A stretch of 64,000 nt of DNA from Hydractinia symbiolongicarpus (Eukaryota; Cnidaria; Hydrozoa; Anthoathecata; Hydractiniidae): contig NC_079877.1 in assembly GCF_029227915.1 (NCBI RefSeq), positions 18,336,851 through 18,400,850 of the forward strand, given 5' to 3'. How positions within the stretch are numbered: position 1 is the first letter of the stretch; every line of letters starts with the position of its first letter. Below, one piece after another: positions 1 to 9,147 of this stretch. The notes beneath the pieces are model-generated. The model was not told the DNA's origin, made no database searches, and was given only the letters and a program-made list of their open reading frames with translations. The translations under genes and the position numbers were made by a program.

Positions 1-378
1 TAGGGAAATGTATGTTCTAGCACAGTCGCGTGCGCATAATACCATATTGAGCTATGGAATTCAAGGAGTTATCCCTAATAATCAGTACAATGTCGTGACG
101 TCATCAAAAATCATACAAAAAGGAGTCCAAAATTTTCTAGCACAATTCCCTAAAAGTCTACGCATATCAAGGGTAAGTCGCTATCATACAAAAATGAGCA
201 GAACGGGGGGATTCCCTAAAAATCAACGCATGCGCAGTAAAGAGGGGAATAACTGTGTTAGTTTTGAGAAGAATGATATCTTCCGACGACGTTAAAATCC
301 ATACAATAAATAAATGGATGCATACAACCTGAAACAATTTCGTGATATCGCAAAAGGTCGTGGTTTATGTAGGGGTAT
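1..378 (+). repeat. Left terminal inverted repeat, Polinton copy 1
   Basis: Base n here pairs with base 18125-n on the right without any net indel up to the divergence point near 378. The repeat holds a palindromic TGACGTCA at 96-103, three spaced TCCCTAA-type repeats (near 73, 144 and 211), and AATAAATAA just before an ATG at 314. It runs about 20 codons into the polymerase gene, so promoter and N-terminus lie inside the repeat. Confidence 0.92.
96..103. promoter_or_regulatory. CRE/ATF-like palindrome TGACGTCA in Polinton repeat
   Basis: TGACGTCA is the consensus CREB/ATF binding site. It occurs here and at the equivalent place in the other three terminal repeats (18022-18029, 19643-19650, 36889-36896), with an extra copy at 19542-19549. 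It lies ~220 bp upstream of the first ATG of the terminal genes. A transcriptional role is inferred from conservation and position only. Confidence 0.5.
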
Positions 379-3300
379 TATAGGCTACGTAAGGCCGAAT
401 TGGTTGCTCTATTGGAGGATGTATCACAGAAACCGGCCAAGCCTATAACGCCTGAGGATATGGACTTATTTGAGACGCAGGAGATGGCCAAGACCCGTCC
501 AACTATTGGGGGTAAAATCAATGAATGGTATAATTGGGTATTGCCACCATCTGAGATGGACATTTTTGAGAAACAGGAACTGTCGAAAAATCGTTTTGAT
601 TTAAGGGATAAGATGCAGGGATTTTATAATTGGCTTGTGGATGCTGTCGCCAAACCTATGAAAAAGGGAGTCAAGAGCACCTATGCAGCATTCAAACGCG
701 GGGTTATGGGTTTCTATAATGGGACAGCCAATACGAGGCCTACACTTCATGACGAGGTAGAAAAAGAGGCCGAGGAAGATTTTCTAAACAATCAACCGGT
801 GCAGGACTATATCCCCCAAGAACATAAGCATGCTCTCCACAGGGTCTTCCGAAGTTTTCGCATTCCTGGCATAGGAGGGGCCGACGTCGACGGGTATATA
901 GGGATTGTGCGACCAAACGTGAAAGCCTTGGTTGAGGACCAGGTGGAAGATATGGGGTCGGCAAAGATACACTTATTCCTGTGGATCATGTGGAAGAAGA
1001 AGAAGACGAACCCGGAGCAGGCGAACGACGGGGAGTATATTGAGGTGGAGAAGGTCTTCCATAGTAATATGGCCTCAGTATTCCAAGGTAGCGACGTAGA
1101 CGATATGTTAGATATGATGTTTGCTCAAATCAAAACAGGTGTGGAACATTCAGCACTACCCCAAAGTGGTTTTACAATTAGTAGAACACTATACCTTGAT
1201 GCCGACTTCCACAAATTGAGGCTAACAAGGGGTTCATCGTACATTGAACTGCCTAAATGGATATCTTCAAAAAAGGCCGTTATTAATGAAGGTGAATGAA
1301 GAAGGTGAATGAAGACGAAGAGTGTTTCAAGTGGAGTATAATAGCATCCTTACATCACGAGGAGATAGGGAGGAACCCAAATCGAATATCTCAGATGAAA
1401 CCCTATGTAGACTTGGGTTGGTATGGAGTTTCCAAGTTTGAAAAGAATAACCCTGACATTGCAGTAAACGTATTGTACGTAATGGGGAAGAAGATCAACA
1501 TCCTACGTCGATCCGAGTACAATATTAGGCGCAACAAACAGGTTAATCTGTTGCTTATCACCGATGATAAAAGGAGACATTATAAAGCGGTCAAAAGTCT
1601 ATCGCGACTCCTGGATAGTGATACCTCGAAAAATACAGCAAAAATGCACTTCTGCCTAAACTGCCTACAGGCCTTTCCCACAATTGAATCAAGGGACAAG
1701 CACCATGGCTACTGCAAGGACGATGAGGCGGTCAAAATCACCATGCTAACAGAGGCCGAAAAATGGTTATTTTATAGGGATGGACAACAGCAATTCAAGG
1801 TACCCTTTGCTATCTATGCGGACTCCGAAAGCCTGCTAGTCCCGGTAGAGGATGCAAGAGGCAAAAAGACTAAAAAGCTAAGCATATACCATCTGGATGG
1901 TGTACGTATAGCACCTTTGCCTATAGGGATGTGCCGGACCCACTAACGGTATACAGAGGCGAGGACTGGGTGACGAGGTTCGTCAACCATCTGGAGGATG
2001 AGGTGAAACGTCTCTATTATACCTACCCGCAGAGGGAAGTGCTGCCTCTAACAGAGGTCCTAAAAAGACAACATGACGAGGCCACGAACTGTCATATCTG
2101 CCTAAAACCATTCGATGACTGTGAGAATAACCGCAAAGTCAGGGACCATTGTCACTATACAGGACAATATAGAGGTGTCGCAAATAAAAGTTGCAATATC
2201 AAATACAAGATACCTAGCCATATACCCGTGATATTCCACAACTTGTCAGGGTATGACGCACACCTGGTTATCCGGGAACTGGGTGAGAAGTATGATACTC
2301 AGGACATTGGTTGTATAGCCGAAAACACGGAGAAATATATCAGCTTCAACGTTAAAATCAAGGTACTACTTGGAGGTATGGGGTATGGTGATGGGGAAAG
2401 TACAAGACAATCGAAATCAGGTTCATAGATTCCTATCGATTCATGGCATCAAGCCTAGACAAATTGGCAGACAACCTCAACGATGAACAGTGTAAAAATC
2501 TCCGTTGGTTTTTCAATGAGGATGACACATTTAAGCTCGTGCGCAGAAAAGGCGTGTATCCTTATGAGTATATGGATGGATGGCAGCGATTCGAAGAGTC
2601 GGAGTTACCTCTCAAGGATGCCTTTTACAGCAAGCTGAACATGAAGGGTATCAGCGATGAAGATTATCAATACGCAAAAAAGGCATGGAATGTCATTACC
2701 CCAGATGGTGATAACGTCACCATGGGAGACTACCAGGATGTGTACCTCAGCACGGACGTACTGCCGACGTCTTCGAGACATTTCGAAACGTGTGCTTGAC
2801 GAACTACAAGCTTGATCCTGCACACTTCTACAACGCACCTGGCTTAGCCTGGAAGGCAGCACTCAAGTATACCGGAATCAAGCTAGAGCTCCTTACAGAT
2901 CCCGATATGCTCCTGATGTTCGAGAATAGCATAAGAGGGATATAACCCAGGCTGTACACCGGTATGCCAAACCAAATAACAAGTACATGGGAGACCAGTA
3001 TAACTCGGACGAGGAGTCATCATACCTCCAGTACCTTGATGCAAACAAACTATACGGCTGGGCGATGCGCCAAGATCTGCCCACGGATGGTTTCAAATGG
3101 GTGTCGAATGTCGAGGCCTTTACAGAAAAGCGGATCGGGAAGCTCGTTGAGTAAAATAGGCATGGGTATATCCTGGAGGTAGATACTGACTACCTGGAGA
3201 GACTACACGACAAGCATAACGAGTTGCCGTTCCTACCGGAATGCACGATGGTCCATAGGGTAGAGAAACTAGTTCCGAATCTGGAGGACAAGCGTAGATA

Positions 3301-4155
3301 TGTGGTGCATATCAGGACCCTTCACGAGGATATAAAGCATGGGCTTGAATTGAAGAAAGTACGCAGGGTCATCCGGTTTAACCAGAATTCGTGGCTGAAG
3401 GGCTATATAGATTACAACACGAGGCTGAGAACGAATGCAAAAAACAAGTTCGAGAAGGACTTTTATAAGCTGATGAATTTAAGCGTATTTGCCAAGACCA
3501 TGGAAAATATCCGGAACCACCGCAACATCCGACTGGTCACCAATGAGGATAAGTATACGAAGTTTGTTATTAAACCAAATTTCAAGGGCGGAAGCAGGTT
3601 TAGCAAAAACCTAGTAGGCGTTGAAATGGGCAAAACCGAGGTCAAGATGAACAAGCCGGTGTATATAGGACAGGCCATTCTGGATATGTCGAAGCTAGTC
3701 ATGTACGAGCTCCATTATGACTACATGCAGCCTAAATATGGTTCTAAAATACAGCTCTGTTACATGGACACGGACAGCTTCGTTTACCATATACGAACGG
3801 AGGACTCTTATAGGGATATCGCTGTTGAAGCACGCTTCGATATAAGTGCGTATAATCCGGATGATAGAAGGCCTCTCCCAGTAGGCAAGAACAAGAAGGT
3901 GATCGCAAAGCCAAGGCCGTGAAGAGGTGTGTCACGAAAAAATCCATAACCTTCGATGACTATCGGCGGTGTCTGGAGGAGGGCGTTGACGTCTACAACA
4001 GCCAGGTATTGATACAAAACAAGAACCATGCGGTATACACCCAAGAGGTGAACAAGTTGGCACTCAACAGGGCAGATGACAAACGTATCGTACAACCGGA
4101 CCAGATTGCGGCGCTTGCCCGTGGCCATTACCGCCTAGCGTCCACAGGGGAATAA
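314..4155 (+). pseudogene. polB: Polinton protein-primed type B DNA polymerase, copy 1, broken
   Basis: In Polintons this enzyme replicates the element from a protein primer. A SAP/Rho_N-like motif (KQFRDIAKGRGL) opens the protein. A Cys/His finger follows near 1645-1710, then exonuclease motif I (ADSES, near 1820), an EndoVII-like Cys/His cluster (CHICLKPF...DHCHYTG, 2090-2165), exonuclease motif II (NLSGYD, ~2240), motif A (DANKLYGWAM, ~3035-3067), motif B (NLSVFAKT, ~3475, degenerate) and motif C YMDTDS at 3761-3778. At least seven breaks are visible: near 390, 1290 (small duplication), 1910, 2410, 2765, 2930 and 3153, plus missing sequence near 3900. Catalytic residues of motif C survive but the chain is not continuous. 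The start at 314 is chosen because it matches the ATG of the right-end gene in the inverted repeat. Confidence 0.92.
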
Positions 4156-4156
4156 A

Positions 4157-4225
4157 ATGGACATATGCTTACTAATCGCTATAGTCCTGCCGTATGCCAT
4201 GATCGCTTATATACTTTTTCGATAA
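4157..4225 (+). CDS. 22-residue single-span membrane peptide
   Basis: A short ORF starts one base after the polymerase stop codon (4153-4155) and encodes almost only hydrophobic residues (LLIAIVLPYAMIAYILF), consistent with one membrane span. The equivalent part of copy 2 has been deleted, so conservation cannot be tested within the window. It might be a small virion membrane peptide or chance. Confidence 0.35.
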   Translation: MDICLLIAIVLPYAMIAYILFR

Positions 4226-4240
4226 AGACGTATAATAAAG

Positions 4241-4738
4241 ATGCCGTCCGATCTTGAACAAGTATTCGATAATGCCTCTGCAGAATACGAGCAGATAGAG
4301 AAACCTATCGATAAGCGTCGGGTCCTGAAAGAGGCCCTGAGGAAAGGCAAGGGTCATCTCCGACCAAAAAAATGCACAGAGGTATTTATTGACAAGGCTC
4401 CGGAGGAAGCAATCGACAAGGTCCATACCGAGTATGTACAGCGAGAACTCCAAGAGAAAGGGGAGAAAACAGCTAGGGCACTGTCTACCCATGTTAACAG
4501 ATTGTATGCTTGCGTGATTGGAAACTTTGTAGATATAGACAGTGTAGATGAATTGCGCAGGGATATCGAAGAAGACCCTATAATCCGAGACTCCATGGCA
4601 GATCTAGGTATGCTCGTATACTGTACCATCGGTAGGTGTTTAGCCCCGCTCCTCGTGGCAGGCCATACCGCTTGGCATATGAGCAAGAAGAAGAAGGATG
4701 CGGAGAATGAGGTGGAAGAGGCTGAGACGGTGCTATAA
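4241..4738 (+). CDS. Polinton conserved protein of unknown function, 165 aa
   Basis: I do not recognise this family. The ORF is intact. The N-terminal two thirds is highly charged and probably helical. A hydrophobic stretch near residues 124-146 (MLVYCTIGRCLAPLLVAGHT) looks like a membrane span, followed by a basic then acidic tail. TATAATAAAG stands immediately before the ATG at 4241. In copy 2 only the segment from VYCTIGRC to the end survives (22880-23008), fused in frame to polymerase sequence. The conserved tail in both copies supports a real gene. The next ORF starts 5 bp after the stop. Confidence 0.75.
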   Translation: MPSDLEQVFDNASAEYEQIEKPIDKRRVLKEALRKGKGHLRPKKCTEVFIDKAPEEAIDKVHTEYVQRELQEKGEKTARALSTHVNRLYACVIGNFVDIDSVDELRRDIEEDPIIRDSMADLGMLVYCTIGRCLAPLLVAGHTAWHMSKKKKDAENEVEEAETVL

Positions 4739-4742
4739 TAAA

Positions 4743-4997
4743 ATGAGTAAAGAGAAACAAAAACAACAGGAGAGAGTCATTACAAAACCACCAAAGCATC
4801 CGATAAGGGTTGCGCAGGGGCACAAGTTGGCGGCACTCATGAGGAAGAGGAAGGAAAAAATGAAACAACAAGAGGGTACTGTAGAGCCTGCAGTCAAAAC
4901 CTCTTCTGAGACCAGTTCCGTACAGTCAATGGACAGTGTATACCTTTATGGAGTCGGGACCTTGGCCATATTGGCAATAGGTGTCGGGGTTTGGTAA
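4743..4997 (+). CDS. Small basic protein with C-terminal membrane span, 84 aa
   Basis: The ATG lies at 4743, 4 bp after the upstream stop. The N-terminal half is rich in Lys, Arg and Gln (e.g. ERVITKPPKHP). A hydrophobic segment (YGVGTLAILAIGVGVW) ends the protein. The copy-2 homologue (23014-23373) continues about 35 residues beyond this point, so the TAA at 4995-4997 probably truncates this copy. The family is not recognised; a C-terminally anchored virion protein is plausible. Confidence 0.72.
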   Translation: MSKEKQKQQERVITKPPKHPIRVAQGHKLAALMRKRKEKMKQQEGTVEPAVKTSSETSSVQSMDSVYLYGVGTLAILAIGVGVW

Positions 4998-5132
4998 ATG
5001 TTTAACAGGGGTAAAAATGAATCCCAAAACACCACATCAGAGCCCCGACAACAGGGCAAATAAGGAAAAACTCAGCCAAATATTGATATTTTTAAGGTGC
5101 AATGATTTTTTCTAAAAAAAGACACTTAATAA

Positions 5133-5273
5133 ATGACAAGCAAGCATGATGATAGCAATATGGGACTGAAAGAGTCGATGGTCATTGATTCCCTCTGGGA
5201 ATCGGTCAGAGTAGTCTCATACACAATCCTGATCGCCATGGGAGCAAAGAAGGCTTTGGGGGGGGGGTTTTAG
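5133..5273 (+). CDS. Small hydrophobic protein, 46 aa
   Basis: A short ORF begins after AATAA and encodes a hydrophobic stretch (VVSYTILIAMGAKKALGGGF), with a ten-G run at 5258-5267 near its end. Copy 2 has an equivalent short ORF at the same place (23380-23499) with a similar hydrophobic segment but little identity. Function unknown; possibly a membrane peptide. The G run is slippage-prone, so the C-terminus is uncertain. Confidence 0.45.
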   Translation: MTSKHDDSNMGLKESMVIDSLWESVRVVSYTILIAMGAKKALGGGF

Positions 5274-5286
5274 ACCTGGGGCCAAG

Positions 5287-5400
5287 ATGGACCTGGAGGA
5301 CGGTCTGAAGTTTACCGGCTATATGACGGCAGCGATCCTGTTCGACGAATACGCGATAAAACAAGGGTGGTACAAAAAGTCATTGATGTCTCCAAAATAG
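5287..5400 (+). CDS. Small conserved Polinton protein, 37 aa
   Basis: The ORF starts 13 bp after the preceding stop. It ends in KQGWYKKSLMSPK, matching KKGWLPERIVPK at the end of the copy-2 ORF 23517-23627. A perfect 12-bp hairpin follows 14 bp downstream. The family is not recognised. Confidence 0.5.
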   Translation: MDLEDGLKFTGYMTAAILFDEYAIKQGWYKKSLMSPK

Positions 5401-5414
5401 ACCGCATAGTAAAG

Positions 5415-5441
5415 TTTCTATATCTCCCGGAGATATAGAAA
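5415..5441. terminator. Intergenic hairpin, 12-bp perfect stem, CCG loop
   Basis: TTTCTATATCTC pairs with GAGATATAGAAA around a 3-base loop, between two plus-strand genes. Copy 2 keeps an 8-bp version (23646-23664) with a different loop, which suggests structural conservation. A transcript 3'-end or termination role is inferred by analogy with hairpin transcript ends in giant viruses and virophages. Confidence 0.5.
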
Positions 5442-5442
5442 T

Positions 5443-5779
5443 ATGATGGAAGAGACCAAAAACTGCTCCAAGTGTTCGAAATCCCTTACCCTAACTAACG
5501 AGTACGTGTATTCCCTGCCTTGATCTTAAGGGGCTGTCAAAAGGTCGCCCCAGACGCCGCATCTATATGCAGCCATTACATGAGTTGATAATCCTGCTGC
5601 AGGATCATATTTAGGCCAAGTTTTTCGAAGGTTATACTTGGGAAAATTTCGAGTTACACGTATACCATAAGACATCCTTTAGATACCAGGAAACATTTAA
5701 ATCTCCAACGCTTGCCGAGGTGGCTAAGGAACTGCACAGGGCGCACCCTGCAATATTAAATGACAGACAAACACTGTAG
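5443..5779 (+). pseudogene. CxxC zinc-cluster protein, broken
   Basis: The ORF opens with two consecutive ATGs directly after the hairpin. CSKCSK and, in a shifted frame, CIPCLDL provide two CxxC pairs suited to one zinc ion. The C-terminal part (TWENFELHVYHK, LAEVAKELH) is found by frameshift near 5500 and an in-frame TAG near 5611. Copy 2 (23668-24030) shows the same protein in one frame with two stops. Its end overlaps the next ORF start at 5760. Function unknown. Confidence 0.6.
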
Positions 5780-6125
5780 AGGATGTAAAAAACTACTTCC
5801 CTCGGATGGGTTCAATATTAGGGGCAATAGTCGAACCAAGACCTGTATAGACTGCCTTGATAAAGCTAAGGCTAGGCGTTGTACTAAATGCAAGGACATC
5901 GAAGACGTTGAACATGAAGTATACCCTCTTGCCATTAATAGTGAAATTAGAGGGTTCAAGCAGGATGGGAATTACCTACTCCTCTATACCCTGCTTACAT
6001 CCAACATTATACCCCGGTACGCTGAACTCATCGGAGAGAGCCCAGAGAAGGCACTACTCGTCAAAAGGTACCGCAATGCGTTACGATGCCTACAGGCAAA
6101 ATTAATGTACGCCCGCTACCTCTAA
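5760..6125 (+). CDS. Cys-rich zinc-finger protein, 121 aa
   Basis: Three CxxC pairs near the N-terminus (CRGC, CIDC, CTKC) form a treble-clef-like or tandem zinc site; the motif resembles small zinc-finger proteins of large DNA viruses. The rest contains an acidic linker and a helical C-terminus. The ORF is intact and overlaps the next small zinc-ribbon ORF (6086) in another frame. The copy-2 version (24011-24336) is frameshifted. A DNA- or RNA-binding role is inferred from the cysteines. Confidence 0.68.
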   Translation: MTDKHCRGCKKLLPSDGFNIRGNSRTKTCIDCLDKAKARRCTKCKDIEDVEHEVYPLAINSEIRGFKQDGNYLLLYTLLTSNIIPRYAELIGESPEKALLVKRYRNALRCLQAKLMYARYL

Positions 6126-6262
6126 AATACCAGGCTCAAAATACCAAGCTCTGCCCTGCCTGTCGAGAGTCCTTGGTGAACAATCACGGGGGTGTATGGA
6201 TTTGCGAGGCATGTGCTGCGTTATACCCGAAAATTCACGATCAAAAGTGGAGCAACTATTAG
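6086..6262 (+). CDS. Zinc-ribbon microprotein, 58 aa
   Basis: CPAC and CEAC, separated by about 16 residues that include NNHGGVW, form a classical zinc ribbon. The copy-2 ORF 24336-24494 encodes the same ribbon intact (CQVC...CEAC), and the two differ mostly by conservative changes. Survival of this short frame in both copies, while neighbours are broken, supports a genuine gene. It lies just before the packaging ATPase; small zinc ribbons of DNA viruses often act in transcription, but no specific role can be assigned. Confidence 0.72.
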   Translation: MPTGKINVRPLPLKYQAQNTKLCPACRESLVNNHGGVWICEACAALYPKIHDQKWSNY

Positions 6263-6265
6263 TAA

Positions 6266-6879
6266 ATGGACGACAATTTTTACAGGCCCTACTTCTTGCG
6301 GCAAAACACAACGTGTCCTGAACCTCCTCGAAAATGAGTATAGGAAGCACTTCCATAATATAGTGATATTATGCGCTACTATACGGTGGAACAGTACCTA
6401 CCTCGAGAGGGAATCGCTTTGGAAGGACCCTTACGTGTTCCTTATATATCCTGAAAATGAGCTGTCCGAATGGATAACGAAATTGTCCTCATTGTTGGCG
6501 AGTGAGGACAGTCTCTTCATAGTGGACGACGTCATAGCCGATGAAAGTCTCGAGAAGCGTCGACAATCACTACTTGAATTGGCCATTTCGGGAAGGCATA
6601 GGAAGCACAGCTTGTGGCTACTCACGCAGTCGTATACGGCTTTGCCCAAGAATCTGAGGAGGCAGAAGAAGGCCCTGTTTTTGTGGTACCCTAATGAACG
6701 CGGCGACATGAGGCTAATCGATGAAGAAACGAACATGATCTCCGATTGGGATGATATCAAGGATGAACTTAAAAAATCCAAACATGCGTGCCTGTATGTG
6801 AGGTTGGAACATCCTAGGACTTGGAAGATTCTCGAATGTCCATATAAACAATCTACCCGAAGATTTGACAAAAAAAAGA
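6266..6879 (+). pseudogene. FtsK/HerA-type genome-packaging ATPase, copy 1
   Basis: In Polintons and related viruses this ATPase pumps DNA into the capsid. Walker A GPTSCGKT is encoded at 6285-6308 and Walker B LFIVDD near 6513-6530. Further downstream, SGRHRKHSLWLLTQSY supplies the sensor region (Gln in LLTQ). The ATG at 6266 is out of frame with the ATPase, so a small deletion has removed the true N-terminus compared with copy 2 (MLDVVRDPHT at 24501). The frame runs without a stop into the following Bro-N gene at 6880, giving an unbroken fusion that is probably secondary. Confidence 0.85.
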
Positions 6880-7509
6880 TGTCATTTCAAAAGCTTGTTA
6901 CGGTGCCTGCCGCACATGTAGAAATCATATATGACGATTGTGAGGCTCCATGGTTCAAAAGGGCTGGCCTTGGTAGGCTTTTGGGTATCGTAACGATTAA
7001 CACATGCAGAAATATTAAGGGGCAATGTAGAGATAAACTTTCCCAATCATCCTCATCTCGGAGATGCCCTCTTGGTAAGACAAAAAATGGGCATGATATA
7101 CTTAATTCCGCCGAAGCTGTTACGGAAATCTTGGTTCGGTGTAAAAGTTTGGATGCCATTAAAATTGCTAGGTGTTGTGGTATAGAAATCCAAAGCATAA
7201 AGCTTTTATCCAAGGAGGAAGGCACCCTTTACAACATCCGCGCCTCTTTTGACGGCGAGGATGCAACATCATATTGATGGATATAGGATCGACCTGTACT
7301 TCCCGAGGTATAGGTTAGCTATCGAATGTGATGAATTTGGACATACTGATAGAGATATAGGTTATGAGGTAAAGAGACAAAAACATATCGAGCAAACCCT
7401 GGGATGCACCTTTATACGATAAAACCCTGATGCCCCCAACTTCTCCATTTTTTACATCATTAACACGATTTATCGCTATGTGTTTGCTGAAATTAACCTA
7501 GGGGACTAG
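6880..7509 (+). pseudogene. Bro-N-like protein with PD-(D/E)XK-type nuclease tail, broken
   Basis: The start MSFQKL follows AAAAAAAG and resembles the MSLQV start of the neighbouring Bro-like gene. A Bro-N/MSV199-type segment (WFKRAGLGRLLG) comes first. After a frameshift near 7260, the segment YRIDLYFPRYRLAIECDEFGH resembles DUF559/Vsr-like nucleases, with D, E and D residues fitting a PD-(D/E)XK core. An in-frame TAA near 7420 interrupts the C-terminus (FIR-stop-NPDAPNFSIF). Such Bro-N plus nuclease proteins are known in large DNA viruses. In copy 2 the N-terminal domain is deleted and the nuclease tail is fused to the ATPase. Confidence 0.62.
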
Positions 7510-7524
7510 GTCCTAAACGGGCGC

Positions 7525-7552
7525 TTTTCTACTACCCGCAAGTGTAGTAAAA
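7525..7552. terminator. Intergenic hairpin after Bro/nuclease gene
   Basis: TACTAC and GTAGTA pair around the loop CCGCAAGT, extended by T/A runs with one bulged C. The loop is the near reverse complement of the loop at 8438-8445, so the two hairpins are inverted versions of one motif. The equivalent site in copy 2 (25162-25193) has a perfect 12-bp stem. Confidence 0.45.
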
Positions 7553-7582
7553 TGACCACGTTGAAATTCTCTGGCCTACGTT

Positions 7583-7599
7583 GATATATTAGAAAGATG
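7583..7599 (+). promoter_or_regulatory. TATA-like element before Bro-type genes
   Basis: GATATATTAGAAAGATG stands at the start of this Bro-like gene; GATAGATTAGAAAGATG precedes its copy-2 counterpart (25231-25247) and AAATATCAGAAAGATGG the gene at 8555. The repeated [T/A]-rich-AGAAAG-ATG arrangement looks like a shared late-type promoter or leader. Function is inferred from recurrence. Confidence 0.4.
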
Positions 7600-8416
7600 T
7601 CGTTGCAAGTTATGTTCAACACAGGAGCCATCGAGACAGTATCCAACAACCAGGATCAAGCTATGTTTAAAAGCACCGATCTGGAACGGTTTCTGGGTAT
7701 TGAAAAGGTTAAATATCTACCAGGTCCGAAATAGTAGGGTCTAGTGAGGCATCTCCCATGGGCTCCCGATCAGGTATGCAGGGAGGAGGGAAAAATGGGC
7801 ATGACGTGTTTGTCACGCTCGAGAGCGTCTTGGAAATTGTGCGTAGGTTAAAAAAGCCTAAGGCTGTAAGGGTTATCAAATAGCTGGCCAGAGCAGGTGT
7901 CCAAAAATTACAAGAAGTAATTAAAGAACAGCGACAAGCGCTAGAGGACAGGGATGGAGCATTGGCCATACTCGGCGATGAAATTGAGGATAGGGACAAC
8001 CAACTCCTGGCACTCGGGGATGAGCTCGAGGATAGGGATGAAAAATTTAGTGCCCTTAAACAAGACAACTCGGAACTACGGCATAGGCATGTTCCACACC
8101 GATATCAATATGATACCGTGCTACGTGTGGTTGATAAAAACGATCCTCACGAGCATGGAAAAAAGGTATACATAAGCACTATATGATTTTATGCGAGCGT
8201 AGGCAACTCGGTGCAAGGATAAGCACGTTAGGGGAGATGTACCCCGAGATGACTGTAAGGAAACCGGAATGCGACGATTCCAATGCCGTACATGCCTGGT
8301 GCCGATTCAGAGACGATACCCTGAGCACCGAGAATTGTTACCTAAATCATTTCACGTTACCCGACGGTGATACACGGGATCTATACGAGGGAATTTTTGA
8401 CATTGATATGTCGTAA
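7597..8416 (+). pseudogene. Bro-N / coiled-coil / DUF3627-like protein, broken
   Basis: The N-terminus (MSLQVMFN, then MFKSTDLERFLGIEKV) fits a Bro-N/MSV199 DNA-binding domain. The middle is a coiled coil of repeated EDRD units (8 near-identical heptad-like steps around 7930-8060). The C-terminal part, found in another frame at 8183-8416 (CERRQLGARISTL, EMYPEMTVR), resembles the DUF3627 tail of iridovirus-type proteins; this last assignment is tentative. Stops at about 7731 and 7881 and a frameshift near 8180 disrupt it. A hairpin follows 9 bp after the stop. Confidence 0.62.
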
Positions 8417-8425
8417 GTATACACT

Positions 8426-8457
8426 AATTTTTACTACTCTTGCGGGTAGTAAAAATT
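8426..8457. terminator. Intergenic hairpin, 12-bp perfect stem
   Basis: AATTTTTACTAC pairs perfectly with GTAGTAAAAATT around the 8-base loop TCTTGCGG, 9 bp after the stop of the Bro-like gene. Copy 2 retains it in decayed form at 25947-25979. A role at the transcript 3' end is inferred. Confidence 0.55.
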
Positions 8458-8554
8458 ATAAGCAAAAGTGAGGCCTCATTTAGTGGTGGGTTTCCAACCC
8501 CTCCCCCATTGACCGGTTTGGCTTCGATATATAAAGTACCGAAATATCAGAAAG

Positions 8555-9147
8555 ATGGAAGCCTATCTACAAAGGAATCAATTTACAATTAACTACAATA
8601 TTCAGGTACCTGTGCTACATTGCTGTTCGGCGGCTGGATATTGCCCTACCTGCCTGGAAAATTTTAGGTATCTGGGTGGGGTATACTACGAAGGATTTGA
8701 ATACCCTACGGATGAAGATCTTTTACACAGGGTAGCATCAGGCGAAAACGCATGGGCAACATTTGCAAGAAGTGAGATCGACGAGGATCTCGAGAATGAT
8801 ATTGAACGTCTGGGGCTCTATATCGTTGCGGCTAAAGAGAACAACCATGGGGCACTTTGTTACCAGATCGTCAAGGATAGGGATTTGAAGCTATCGGATT
8901 TGGCTGATATCGCAACAATAGGTGATATACTCAAGTTTCCGATACCAGATAGACGTCTAGTCGATTTTGATTTGGGAATGAGCCTAATGTCATCAAAGGC
9001 ATCGTCTATGGATACCCGTTCTACACCCAACATCCTTTGGACTATGTAAGAGATCCGAATGAAGAGGATGACGAAATAGATTTGGATGACCTAGAGGCAC
9101 TCGCGAAAGCATTTTACCATTCTTTGATAACCGCTGGCGGTACCTAA
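8555..9147 (+). pseudogene. Conserved Polinton protein of unknown function
   Basis: The protein begins MEAYLQRNQFTINYN and contains a CC and a CPTC-type motif near residues 28-38. The copy-1 frame is intact to about 8980, then shifts; the true C-terminus (HPLDYVRDPNE, acidic run, YHSLIT) is read to the TAA at 9145-9147. Copy 2 (26074-26679) keeps the same start and C-terminus. The 3' end overlaps the convergent integrase gene by about 34 bases in both copies. I do not recognise the family. Confidence 0.6.

Noticed and set aside
8-295. 95-codon ORF, with a similar one on the minus strand at 17830-18078
   Set aside because: Both lie wholly inside the inverted repeats and are alike only because the repeats are; copy 2 does not keep the frame.
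5258-5267. G10 run read as a frameshift joining two small ORFs into one protein
   Set aside because: Copy 2 has two separate short ORFs at the same place, so two genes are more likely.
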